DNA of 21,487 nucleotides. Source: Funneliformis mosseae (taxonomy: Eukaryota > Glomeromycota > Glomeromycetes > Glomerales > Glomeraceae). Position 1 is the stretch's first letter, and each line of letters starts with the position of its first letter. This document shows, one piece after another, positions 1 through 9,567 of this stretch. The notes under the pieces were generated by a model. The model had not been told where the DNA came from, did not search any database, and was given only the letters and a program-made list of their open reading frames with translations. The position numbers and the translations under genes were made by a program. The stretch is taken from NCBI GenBank assembly GCA_910592005.1, contig CAJVPP010001237.1, positions 1-21,487 of the forward strand. Reading direction: 5' to 3'.

Positions 1-393
1 AGCAAATATAAAATTTAACACATTTAATGTATTCTTTATAATAAGCTGCCAAAAATGTTACCATATCCTGCACAATAATGTGTTTAATTTTAGATAATGC
101 ATCTATACATAAGAGTCAATACTTACGAAATATTTGTGAGGAAAAAGGAATATGACTTGAATTTTTACCCCCTATTCTCCTGATTACAATTCAGTATGTA
201 AGAATTTAGTTATTTCATTTGATATTATAATTTTTTTTAATTAAGTCATTTACTGCGCCATCTTAAAAATGAAAATTAATTTCAAAAATTTGTCAAAAAA
301 AAAAAATTCACTGAAAGTACAACATCTAGTTTATCTCAAATTATTTACGTGCGTACATGAACATGTTTCACATGACGAAACGGTAATAAAAAC
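1..393. other. AT-rich stretch without a recognised gene
   Basis: No coding pattern, RNA gene or repeat element could be supported here. The only open frame, from about 269, starts in poly-A and runs into the duplicated segment without any family resemblance. The short phrase actgcgccatctt near 252 resembles actgcgccaactt near 18467, but is too short to interpret. Confidence 0.5.
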
Positions 394-533
394 TTTATTC
401 AAACCTTTTTTTAAAATGGGACGATTCACAAAACCAATGAAAGTACTTTAAAACAAGCTGTTAACGAACATCTAACTTCCTTCAGCAGTAACAGCAATGT
501 AATTAGCTTAAGTATCCAAAGCTCTACGAATAC

Positions 534-567
<34 letters not shown>

Positions 568-1072
568 GGAGTCTAGAGCCATCTAAACAAGGTTTCAGAT
601 TTAATATTTCCTTTTAGATAATATGAAAGATCTTTATTGAGATTGTTCACTCAAGACAATTGTCGGTCGTGTTTAGGAGAATCGCGTCTTTATTTTGTGA
701 CAAAGTTCGTATTTGCAATACCTTCAAATAAAAGATGTGAAGCTATGTAAATGAATTAATAATATTTGGAATGAGCCCCTTAAAAGTACATCATCGGTAA
801 ATATTTGACCATATGAAACCATTATGATGCTGATCCCTGAACTTACAGGCATGGATTTATTCCATCAAGAAACTTCTTTGATGTGCGTCTTTAGACAATT
901 TCTATAATCTATTAAATGCAAGAGAAATGGCAAGAATTTGTTTAACCTTCGTTTTACGAACACAACACATCTGAGCTAAAAATATCCAGATAATAAAATT
1001 TTTGATTATCAGTTTTTTTTTTTTTTTTTTTTTTTTTAAATGGTAAAATAAATATTTTTTTGAAAATTTTGT

Positions 1073-1079
1073 TATAAAA
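1073..1079 (+). promoter_or_regulatory. Probable TATA box of the secreted-protein gene
   Basis: TATAAAA sits about 110 nt before the chosen ATG and is followed by a pyrimidine-rich leader (cttttctttgctttcctttc), a common fungal promoter layout. The same TATAAAA plus CT-rich leader is kept in the second duplication copy at 3965-3971. The assignment is by position and composition only. Confidence 0.4.
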
Positions 1080-1188
1080 TGGCATGAGCTTTTCTTTGCT
1101 TTCCTTTCCTTTTATTTTATTTTTTTTACAAAAGCACAAATCATTCAAGTGATTACGATAAAGATAAAAAAAAAAAAAAATTTATAAA

Positions 1189-1902
1189 ATGAAAACCTTT
1201 ATCATCTTTATCTTGTTACAGGTGCATTAATTTATTTTCAAACATCTTTTGATCTTACTTTTAATATAATATTTTTAACAATGTTTTGTTAAATATTAGG
1301 TACTTATGATCTCAGCTCAAGAACCACAAGTGAAATTTCCATTCCATACTTTTGCGATTCCTCCAGATATGGCGTGGTTAAAATGCGCTGAAAATCCAAA
1401 AATGGCGAGTGCGTATCGAACGTTTTTATATTTTACATTGAACCATGTATGACTAAAAAAAAAAACTTTTCTTATATTAGGCTACATTATAAAATTAACC
1501 AGCCAAAATGAAGATTTAGATCCGACTTTTTATGGCGGCGATTTCTATAAATTGAAATTAACTTCTCAAGAAAAATATGGATTTTATGCTATGGTGGCTA
1601 ATGATACAGCATCTATTGTAATATCAAAATGTGGAACACTCAATAATGGTGAACTTACAAATCTCTCAACTGGTTGCGCGAGAGAATTTCTAATTCCATA
1701 TCCTGGACAATGGTGCTTACTGATTGCTAACCCAACCAAAGTAGCTCAAGCAGTCAATGTTCTTATTTCGTTTACTCAAAGTGTGTTTGTAGAAGGTACA
1801 TACCGAACAGATTCTAGTGTAAACTCAGATCTCACCTTAGGGACGAGTAGTCTAACTGGCGTCTTTGATAACAACAACAAAAGGAGAAATATTAAAGCGT
1901 AG
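1189..1902 (+). CDS. Predicted small secreted cysteine-containing protein, three exons
   Basis: I do not recognise a named family. The model joins exons 1189-1221, 1300-1408 and 1481-1902 across introns of 78 nt (GTGCAT...TTAG) and 72 nt (GTGCGT...TTAG, with a gactaa branch-like site), giving 187 residues and a TAG stop. The N-terminus MKTFIIFILLQVLMISAQ is a typical signal peptide, cleavable near SA-QEP at residues 17-18, so export is likely. The mature part has four cysteines (40, 98, 113, 126), N-glycosylation sequons NDT (88) and NLS (108), and alternating hydrophobic strands such as WCLLIAN (125-131) and VNVLISF (139-145) that suggest a beta-rich fold. A basic KRR lies near the C-terminus (181-183). 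The start was chosen because it joins a signal peptide in phase to the downstream exons. A polyadenylation-type AATAAA lies at 2019-2024. Function is unknown; a host-directed effector is one possibility only. Confidence 0.6.
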
Positions 1903-2018
1903 CAACCTCCTTCGTCTTGTCGCTCATTTTAAATTATAATTTAAACCAATTAGTATAATATTTGTTGTGATATTTTGTTACATTCATCATGTTATAAATA
2001 TGCCTACTATACAATTTA

Positions 2019-2024
2019 AATAAA
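2019..2024 (+). terminator. Candidate polyadenylation signal (AATAAA)
   Basis: AATAAA lies 117 nt after the stop of the secreted-protein gene, in a region conserved in the second duplication copy (tttaaataaaaat near 4906). In such AT-rich DNA chance occurrence is common. Confidence 0.35.
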
Positions 2025-2519
2025 TATATTAAAACTATCTGATATTCAAGCTATTGAAATATTGAAGATTTTAAGAAATCCCTTAAATACCACCAAAGCG
2101 ATCTCTAACCTTTTCACATTACATGTCTAGTACAGTTGAGCAAATTCGTATGCATATTGAATAAATGTGATAACTATTATAGTGTGCCTTTTTTCATAAC
2201 GAACGAACGAACAAATAATATTCAAACTCACTAACAAATTATTTTCTGAATAAAGGAACCATAAAACGGTCTAAAAACAACGTCATAATTACACACGTGA
2301 TTTATTGTGCACGTCTCTTTATTTTTGTTATCTTTGTTCTTAACTTTGTTTATAATATAAAACGTAAAGAAATAGGCGCAATACGATTTTTTTGTGAAAG
2401 GAATATGTTATGAGTATAATAATAAAAGAAGAATGGTTTCAACGAATTACTAATTCCCAAAGAGAAAACATCGTTAATATATTGATTTTTTTTTTTTGTA
2501 AGGCCAATTTTGCCAGAGG

Positions 2520-2606
2520 TTGGGATGCTAAAGATCACGGTCATGATCGGTCATGACCGGTCATAATCATGATCGATATCGGTCAAAGGTTTCTGACCGA
2601 CCCGGT
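2520..2606. mobile_element. Truncated left end of hAT-like element
   Basis: From TTGGGATG (2520) the sequence runs through repeated ggtcatga and gaccgacc motifs and matches the left end of the element at 5421, including the flanking gccagagg. It stops abruptly near 2606, where the second duplication copy begins. It is therefore a fragment made by the tandem duplication, not an independent insertion. Confidence 0.7.
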
Positions 2607-3352
2607 TTTTATTCAATCATTATTTTTAAAATGGGAAGATTCACAAAAACCAGCGAAAGTACTCTACTAACAACATCTCATTTCTTCAGCTGTAACAGCA
2701 GTAAAATCAGCATAAAGTATCCAAGGCTCTACTCTAAAATACTAAAAAAAATAAAAAAAAAATGTTTGGAGCTAGAGCCATCTAAACATGGTTTTCAGAT
2801 TTAATAATTCCTTTTAGATAATATGAAAAATCTTTATTGAGATTGCTCACTCAAGACAATTGTTGGTTGTGTTTCTTTTATTGACCTAAATTTAGGAGAA
2901 TTGTGTCTTTATTTTGTGACAAAGTTTGTATTTGCATACCTTCTAATAAAATATACGTAGCTATATTAATGAATTAATAATATTTGGAATGAGCCCCCTA
3001 AAGTATGCAAAGTTGTGCAACAAACGAACAATGAATATCATTTGCAATTGAATATGGATCATCGGTAATATTTGACCATTATATGCTGATCCTGAATTAC
3101 CAAAGTTTGCTTTTTGGTAGGGAGATTGCTAATCAATTTATTTGACAGTTATTTACCATAATTTTATAGAATTAATTTTACAGGTATAAACAAGTAGTCA
3201 CAGAAATTCTTTTGAATTTATTCCACCAAGAAACTTCTTTAATGCGCATCTTTAGATAATCTATTAAGATGAAAGAGAAATGGCAAAAATCTTCGTTTAA
3301 CGAACACATAACAGATCTAAGCTAAAATATTCAAATAATAAAAATTTTGATT

Positions 3353-3935
3353 AGGCCATGCAACTTTGATTTTTTGGTTTTACGTAACATTGAAATTTAA
3401 AATCGAACCGGAGACCCGGAGTTTATTAATTATTTATTATTAATAAAAAAGTTTATATACAAATATTATGCCATCTGATTGGTCAATATTTAAGGGGACA
3501 AGGCCGTGCAATGTAAATTTTCAGATTCTGTGACCCGGCCGTGTCAGTTTACGAAAATTCAGGATTTTTTTTTTTATATTAAAATTGTTATAATGTGGCT
3601 TACATAATAAAATCGGCATATCGGCGAAAGATTTATTTGTGTGATACAGAATATAACAATACATATATAAAAAAAATGAAAAGAAAAAAAACCGGGTGAC
3701 CGTATCAATTTTAAAATTTTATGCTATGAGAATCTATCCTTTCGTTGGTACTTACGTTGGTGGTTCTTTGGTCCTTTCGTTGGTGGTTCTAAAAATTTTC
3801 TTTGCCCGGCCTAATTCACATTTCATTTCAAAATCATCTTGACCCCGTCAAAATGCCTATTATACATGTAAAAATAAGTTTTAGTTCTAAAGTTTTGAAG
3901 GATTGGGAAAGAAACTAAAAATAAAAGATTTTTAA
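3353..3935 (+). mobile_element. Dispersed non-coding repeat, insertion in duplication copy 2
   Basis: It is absent from the matching position of copy 1 (around 1006-1040). It starts taggccatgcaactttgatt, contains aaccggagacccggag, catctgattggtca and gacccggccgtgtcag, and ends near ttgaaggattgggaaagaaac. Most of it (about 3440-3935) matches 19490-19925 in reverse orientation, and its first part matches 19183-19300 in forward orientation. The GC-rich ggcc/ccgg islands stand out from the surroundings. It has no open frame and the class is unknown. A terminal taggcc / ggccta pair (3353 and about 3813) hints at a palindromic MITE-like unit within it. Confidence 0.6.
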
Positions 3936-4086
3936 AAAGTAAAATATTTTTTAAAAAATTTTATTATAAAATGACATGAGCTTTTCTTTGCTTCCCTTTT
4001 ATTTTATTTTATTTTTTAACAAAAACATAAAATGCATTCAAGTGATAACGATAATGATCAAAAAAAAAAAAATAAAAGTTTATAAA

Positions 4087-4839
4087 ATGAAAACCTTAAT
4101 ATCATCTAATTTTGTTACAGGTGCATTAATTTATCTCAAACATCTTTTGATCTTTCCTTTTTATATAATAATTTAACAAATTTTGTTAAATATTACGTAC
4201 TTGTGATCTCAGCTCAGGAACCACAAGTGAAATTACCACATCATATCTTTTGATTCCTCCAAATGCGGTGTGGATATAATGCGCTAAAGCACCAAAAATA
4301 GCGAATGCGTTTCGAACGTTTTTATATTTAACAATGCACAAATTATAACTAAAAAAACTTTTTCTTATATTAAACTACGCTATAAAATTAAGCCAAAATA
4401 AAGCTTTAGATCCGACTTATTATGACGGCAAATACTATCAAATAGACTATGAACGAACAAAAGTGATTTCTCAAGCAAAATATGGATTTTTTGCTGAGGT
4501 GTCTAATACTAAAAAAGCTATTCTACAATCACGATGTGGAACAGTTAATTCTAATGTGAAATTACAGGTTTCGCAACTGCTTGCATGAAGCAATTTCCAA
4601 TTCCATATCCTGAACCATGGTGCTTAGTTATTGCTAACACACACAATTTTGCTCAAACTGTTGATGTTGTTCTTTTGTTTACTCAAAGTGTGTTTGTAGA
4701 AGGTACATATCGAACAGGTTATAGTGCAGACAAAGACTTCACCTTAGGGACGAGTAGTCTAACTGGCACCTTTGATAACAATAACAAAAGGAGAAATATT
4801 AAGCGTAGCAACCCCCTTCGTCTTAGTCGCTCCTTTTAA
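4087..4839 (+). pseudogene. Decayed paralogue of the secreted-protein gene
   Basis: It aligns along its length with the gene at 1189-1902. The first exon has 34 rather than 33 nt before the GT. The acceptor of intron 1 reads AC instead of AG (4195-4196). An in-frame TAA interrupts exon 2 (4277-4279). The donor of intron 2 has become AT (about 4305) and its acceptor AA (near 4373). A frameshift near 4570 breaks the last exon. The surviving open stretch 4585-4839 keeps IPYPEPWCLVIAN and FTQSVFVEGTYRT, and a 1-nt difference near the end removes the copy 1 stop, adding a KRSNPLRLSRSF tail. Exon 3 also carries extra residues (QIDYERTKV) absent from copy 1, so the two had diverged before decay was complete. 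The TATA and CT-rich leader survive at 3965. A functional transcript is very unlikely. Confidence 0.8.
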
Positions 4840-5420
4840 ATTAAATAACAATTGTTGTGATATTTTTGTTATATTCATCATGTTATAAATATGCCTGATT
4901 TACAATTTAAATAAAAATATTTTACTATCTGAAATTCAAGCTATTGAAATATTGAAGTTTTTAAGAAATCCCTTAAATACCACCAAAGCGATCTCTAACT
5001 TTTTCACATTGCATGTCTAGTACTTAGTTAAAAATATAAGATTAACGTGTTGAGCAAATTTGTTTGTATATTTAATGAAATGTGTTTATTATTATGTGTG
5101 TTCTTTTTTTCATTTTTTCATAACGATCGAACGAACTAATAATATTCAAACTCACTAACAAAATATTTTTTGAATAAAAGAACCATAAGACATTTAAAGT
5201 TAAATTAGACACGTGATTTATTTGTTACGTCTCTTTATTTTGTTATCGTTATCTTTGTTCTTAACTTTGTTCATAATATAAACGTAAAGAACTGATACTA
5301 TTTTAATTTGTGAAAGGAGTATAATAATAAAAGAAGAATGATTTCAATTAACTATCTAATTCACAAAGAGAAACCATCGTTAATATATTATTTTTTTTGT
5401 AAGGACAATTTGGCCAGAGG

Positions 5421-7040
5421 TTGGGATGCTAAAGGTCACGGTCATGATCGGTCATGACTGGTTATAATCATGATCGATATCGGTCAAATGCTTCTGATCG
5501 ACCCGACCGGGGTTGGTAGACTGATTATAAGAATTGACTTGCTGAACAACCATGCAATTTGTATTTCAAAATTAATTTCAATCATTTCTATAATACAGTG
5601 TGTAACAAAAAAAAAAACCAGAATTACAAATACCTGCATCAGCAGTATAAAATATTATAAAAATTTTTATTTGAAAGCTATAAACGAGCTGATTACAATA
5701 ATAAAATAAAAATGAGATTCGTTCTCCACTGTTTTCAATAATTAGCTCACAACGTTGTTTCATTGAACCTACGAGGTTCGTTTAAACGGAATCTGGAATT
5801 GTCCCCCATTCCTCAGTCATAGTCTCTCTAATTCCGCGAGATTTTTGACATTCGGCGCTCTACATTCCCCTTAACAATAGCCCATAGGATTTCTATCGGA
5901 TTTAAGTCCGGACTATTTGAGAGCCAGTCCATGAACACTGGGACATTGTTTTGATGGAATTCTTTAGCAAGACGGCTTGGTATGCTTCGGGTCATTGTCT
6001 TACTGAAGCCGCCAATCATCACCATGCATTTCGTTGATCTCTGGAATATGATTCATTGGACATTCATTATTTGGCGGAATCAAAACAAACTTGTTTTGCT
6101 CATTAAGTAAAACCCACCCTATGCAAAAATTTTTGTTCGGCCGGAATTATTTTGTGCCAACGCTTCACAGTATTCTGGAAGAGTTAGTAGGCCATTCCAT
6201 CACGAAAATAAAGTCGTGTTCCAATCATCATTAATGTGCTGCGCCCATTCGATACGTTTTTGTTTATGGGCAGCAGTAAGCATTAGGATCGCCCTTGGAA
6301 GAGATTTTTATAATCATTGGCAGCTAAAAGTCTTGATATTATCATATGGATACTTCAAGTTCCTGTTGGCCAAAGTCCTTGTTGGTATCGAAGTTTATCC
6401 TCGGATACTTTATCCAAGGGACTTGGAAAATTTGCCGGTGATTTTCCTTGGACGACTACTACCTTTTTTCTACTTACCGCACTTACCGCATTAGTATTTT
6501 TTTTATATTGTCATGTATAGTAGAAAGGGGATTAGAGCCCCATTGAATATTCCACAATTGTAAAATTGTTTTATGACGCAGAAGCTCAGAAAAAAACTAA
6601 TAACAACGTCCGATTAAAAAGGAGGTCAGAATTTATTTAGTATGATCATCACCTCGAATTTTCCATTTTAGGAAATCAAAATCGGGTAAATTTTTGGCCG
6701 CGTTAGACCGATTTTATCGTATTGGTAATTTTTTTTATCGTATTACTGTATATACAGTCATATAGCGATGTTGGGGAGCATAAAATATTATCGTTACATC
6801 GGTATAAAAATAAGATTTTTGAAATTTTAAAAAATAAATAAAATATTGCGCCAACATATAATAAATTAAGTCATAAAAAAAATTTATATAAAGAAGAAAT
6901 CAGTAATTCTACGCTAGCGTTTTTGAAACAAAGTTTAAATTATAATATTTGGCCGAATAAAAATAAGTCAAAAAAACTGAAATTATATACTCAGTTAAAA
7001 CCGGTTGGTCTAAGGCTTTGACCGACCGTTATCATCCCTA
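5421..7040. mobile_element. hAT-like non-autonomous element with a Tc1 remnant inside
   Basis: The left end TTGGGATGCTAAAGGTCACGG (5421) and the right end, read on the minus strand as TAGGGATGATAACGGTCGG, are inverted repeats that fit the short hAT-type terminus TAGGGATG. The element is flanked by gccagagg (5413-5420) and accagaga (7041-7048), an 8-bp target duplication matching at 6 of 8 positions, the length expected for hAT. Subterminal gaccgacc / ggtcggtc motifs occur near both ends. No hAT transposase is visible. The centre is occupied by a Tc1-type remnant, suggesting a nested insertion. The left end is also present, truncated, at 2520. Confidence 0.6.
5596..6470 (-). pseudogene. Broken Tc1/mariner-type DDE transposase
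   Basis: On the minus strand, in several frames, the order of a Tc1 transposase is visible. GSSRPRKITGKFSKSLG (about 6463-6415) matches the GRPR linker of the DNA-binding region. LTAAHKQKRIEWAQH then DDWNTTLFS (about 6286-6203) matches the start of the catalytic core. A DNDPKH motif near 5990 in one frame is followed in the next frame by VFMDWLSNSPDLNPIE (about 5950-5895), and a C-terminal EEWGTIPDS then MKQRCELIIENSGE (5810-5710) closes the domain. The acidic residues in DNDPKH and NPIE would be 34 residues apart, as in DD34E enzymes, if the frameshift is ignored. Multiple stops and shifts make it inactive. CAGTGTGTAACAAAAA preceded by TA at 5594-5595 may be the transposon end on the 3' side of the gene. 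The opposite end and most of the N-terminal helix-turn-helix were not found. Confidence 0.8.
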
Positions 7041-7059
7041 ACCAGAGAAAAATATGCCC

Positions 7060-7582
7060 AGAGAACGATTATGGTATGTAGACAATTTGTCCAGGCGAAG
7101 TTTTGTCTCAGAGACATATTTGGTCAAAGAGCATAATAAAGGTGGAGTAAATGGTTATGATAAATAAGAAATAATGGTGGTGTTAACTAGAAATGAACTA
7201 AAGTTAAGTCAACAAATTAAATTTTAAATCAAACTAAAGGCCTGTCCTAAATATTTAGTTAACAATTTAATTAACCTATATGAATTATGAAATGTAGTGT
7301 TATTAGTTGAGTTTTTGAAAAGTCTTATTTCAAGACTTATTATTACAACAGAAAAACTCTGATAATATCAGTATATATATAGGAAACGGAAACCGTTGTT
7401 TGGAAAAAAATAATTAAACAATTGTGCAGACTTTTTGTTATTTTATTTTACTTTGTAATGCAAAGCAAATTAAGTATTGATACCCTTGTAGTTCGGTTTT
7501 GCCCTCGGCATATTTGTTATCTGTCCATAATGTCTCTGACCTAAATGTCGCCTGGACAAATTGTCCATATGCCAAAACGACT
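7060..7582. mobile_element. MITE-like element with long inverted arms
   Basis: The left arm 7071-7126 (atggtatgtagacaatttgt, ccaggcga, gtctcagagacat) is repeated in reverse complement at about 7520-7574 (atgtctctgacc, tcgcctgg, acaaattgtccatatgcc). The arms are roughly 55 nt with few mismatches and enclose about 390 nt of AT-rich, non-coding DNA. Further out, aaatatgccc (left) and gccctcggcatattt (right) extend the resemblance. No target duplication could be fixed. The left edge abuts the flanking repeat of the hAT-like element at 7041. The superfamily is unknown. Confidence 0.6.
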
Positions 7583-7850
7583 TCTAGAATAAAGCCCTCT
7601 TGCCAAATTATCTTTACAACAAAATTAGTATCCTTTTCATTATGATCTTTATTATCCGATAAATAAATTTTCTTTTTTTCTAAGTTTTAATTAAGCAATT
7701 TTTATCGGTTTGTTTTAATAGACGGAATTTCGGAAATATAGAATGTCGACGTTGAGGCAACACTTAAATATCCTTAAATTTGCATGCAAATAAATATCAC
7801 GATAAACTAACAAGGATACATTGAAGATAATAAAATATTTTATAAAAGAA
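7583..7850. other. Gene-free spacer
   Basis: AT-rich DNA between the inverted-arm element and the 3' end of the BTB-TLDc gene. The phrase gtcgacgttgaggcaacactt at 7746 resembles gccgactttgaggcaacactg at 16669, a short dispersed motif. Nothing else was seen. Confidence 0.4.
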
Positions 7851-7856
7851 TTTATT
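7851..7856 (-). terminator. Candidate polyadenylation signal of the BTB-TLDc gene
   Basis: AATAAA on the minus strand lies about 43 nt beyond the TAA stop at 7899, a plausible distance for a fungal 3' end. The low complexity of the region limits confidence. Confidence 0.35.
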
Positions 7857-7898
7857 CTATAAGTATATGATGTTTACATGTTGTTATATATATTTTGT

Positions 7899-9385
7899 TT
7901 ATTTTTTTTTAACTTGAAATACTTCATATTCTTCTATACAAAAGTAATCTCCAGTTTCTCTGATTTCTTTTTCATAAGAATTCATTTTACAACTACAATT
8001 ACATTGATCAGAAAAAGTTCCATTTATATTAAGATCTGTCTGACCAAATGAAGGACCGCTATAAAACCAATTTTTTATAGCATAATTTACATCTTTTACC
8101 CGACTTAAAATACAGTTTTCAATGTTTTCTTTACCCTTAAACGAGAATATAAAACTTTCCTTAGTATTATAAAATGGTTGATTAAATGACTTTAAATTAT
8201 TCCATTCAATAGGATTGTACCCTCCAAGTATTTCGTCACCACCTTTTATTTTAATGATTGTCAAAGTATGAGTTTTATTATCACAAATTTCATGAAACCT
8301 TCCAAATTTAAACCCATCACGAGATCCACGAAGTAATAAGTTCAGTTCATATTGAATTTTTAATTCATCTTTAACATCCATTCTATTAATCCATTTCAAG
8401 ATTAATTCAGCATGTTTATCTGTGATGATTTTTGAACCAATAATTGTTGAGCTCTTTGGAATTTCACTTGGTTGAGTGTCGTAGTCTAAGTAATATTTAT
8501 TTAAATCCACAAATAATTCTTTTGGTAATACTTTCTTGTATGGGAGAACTCTATTCAAAAATTCCCTGGAAGTTAATTTGCGGAATCTTATAAATGGGAT
8601 GCATTGTTGTAAGGTATTCTTCAAAGTTTTAAAGTCATCCTTTGTGTAGCTGGAAGGATCCGAAGAAAGTTCTGGATTTTGAGCGAGTCCCCATTTTAAC
8701 ACATGATCCCAAATTTGAACAGCACTCATTGAAAGTTTATCATTTTGAATAAGAGTGATCAAAGATTTTTCTGGAATTGAAACAAAATCAACGGAATTAA
8801 ATAATTTTTCTGGTTCTTTTAACATTAAATTGGTACAAAATTTTTGAAGTTCCAAGAAAGAATCATGTTTAAAACTTGTCTGATATATCGAGTTAAAATT
8901 TTTTTTCATCCAATCATTTTTATTTTCAATCAAGAATAATTGTAGATGGATGACTAATTCTTGAAGACTTAATTCATTAGCGGCGATCAAGATGTTAATG
9001 ATATCTGAATTATCAAATCCTTCCAAAGAAAGTTTCGCTCCGTAAATGTACCTTTGAAATCAAAAAAAAAATTTATAAAATTTAAAATGTTTTGTTTACA
9101 AACACTAAAGAAATCTATTTTAAATTACCTCAGGATTACATGAAAAATATCTGGTAGGATATTAGGAAACGTAATATGCAACAAAGTTCCATCACTTTTC
9201 TTTTTGTTGGTGGACAAAACTCTTTGCAAATAAGGAGAACGATAATATAAAACTACCATATGAGCACGAAATACTTTTACATATGGATCCGTTCCAACTT
9301 CAATCGTAACGTCATAATATTCATCATCCTCTAAACATTCAAGTAAATTTTGTGATAATTTCGGTAAAAACTTTAAATCTGCCAT
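7899..9385 (-). CDS. BTB-BACK-TLDc domain protein, intact, two exons
   Basis: Exon 1 is 9385-9129 and exon 2 is 9051-7899. The 77-nt intron (GTAATT...CAAAG) splits the codon for Arg86, giving 469 residues. The ATG at 9385 gives MADLKFLPKLSQNLL, the usual family start; an in-frame upstream ATG at 9490 only adds an atypical leader. Domains: BTB/POZ about 20-120 (YYDVTIEVG, VFRAHMVVLYYRSPYLQRVL, YIYGAKLSL), BACK about 125-235 (LMLKEPEKLF, QIWDHVLKWGL, IPFIRFRKL), TLDc about 291-466 (LLRGSRDGF, DEILGGYNPIEW, FIFSFKG, GPSFGQTDLNI, EEYEVFQV). By family knowledge, BTB-BACK proteins often act as Cullin-3 substrate adaptors in cytoplasm or nucleus, and TLDc domains are linked to oxidative stress and V-ATPase control. 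Neither role is shown here. A C-rich insert (CNCSC, about 440) is unusual for a TLDc loop. The second copy at 14100 is its close, divergently oriented paralogue. Confidence 0.9.
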
Positions 9386-9542
9386 TATAATTTTTATTCT
9401 GACTTTTTTTAATGTTGTGAGAAACACCTCTCTTTTTATCAACTTTGGGAAATTAAAAATGATGATCAATGTCACATTGTCGCACAACATTAATTAATGT
9501 TTTTGCTCAGCCCGTAAATGTCAAAATAAATAAAAAATTGGT

Positions 9543-9567
9543 TCAACTTTGAAACATCCAAAGTTGA
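9543..9567. promoter_or_regulatory. Inverted repeat upstream of the BTB-TLDc gene
   Basis: TCAACTTTG and CAAAGTTGA form a perfect 9-bp inverted repeat with a 7-nt centre about 160 nt upstream of the ATG at 9385. A further atcaactttggg lies at about 9437. It could be a palindromic binding site or chance; there is no TATA box nearby to support a promoter. Confidence 0.25.

Larger units (their letters stand above)
394..2606 (+). repeat. Tandem segmental duplication, copy 1
   Basis: The stretch from tttattcaa (394) to the hAT-like left end near 2600 is repeated in the same order from 2608. Shared landmarks are the aaaatggga-gattcacaaaa start, the run from agccatctaaac to tcaagacaatt, the TATA/ATG region, the whole secreted-protein gene, the aaatcccttaaataccacca block downstream of it, the cacgtgattta block, and ccagaggttgggatgct at the end. 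Copy 1 contains long A and T homopolymers (534-563, 1013-1037) where copy 2 differs. The right junction falls inside a transposable element. Confidence 0.85.
2608..5509 (+). repeat. Tandem segmental duplication, copy 2
   Basis: Same order of blocks as 394-2606, with substitutions throughout. It is longer because a repeat of about 580 bp (3353-3935) replaces the poly-T tract seen in copy 1. The secreted-protein gene inside is decayed. The copy runs into the left arm of the hAT-like element at 5421, which continues to the right only in this copy. Confidence 0.85.

Noticed and set aside
1306..1450. Alternative reading of exon 2 of the secreted-protein gene (YDLSSRTTSEISIPYF)
   Set aside because: It meets a TGA, does not join in phase to exon 3, and loses the signal peptide; the chosen frame links all three exons without stops.
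6216..6520. Plus-strand frames of 92 and 67 codons
   Set aside because: They are antisense shadows of the broken Tc1 transposase, which has recognisable motifs on the minus strand.
9386..9490. Upstream in-frame ATG extending the BTB-TLDc protein by 35 residues
   Set aside because: The extra segment has no counterpart in the paralogue at 14100, where the protein starts directly with MGDNKFLPKL.
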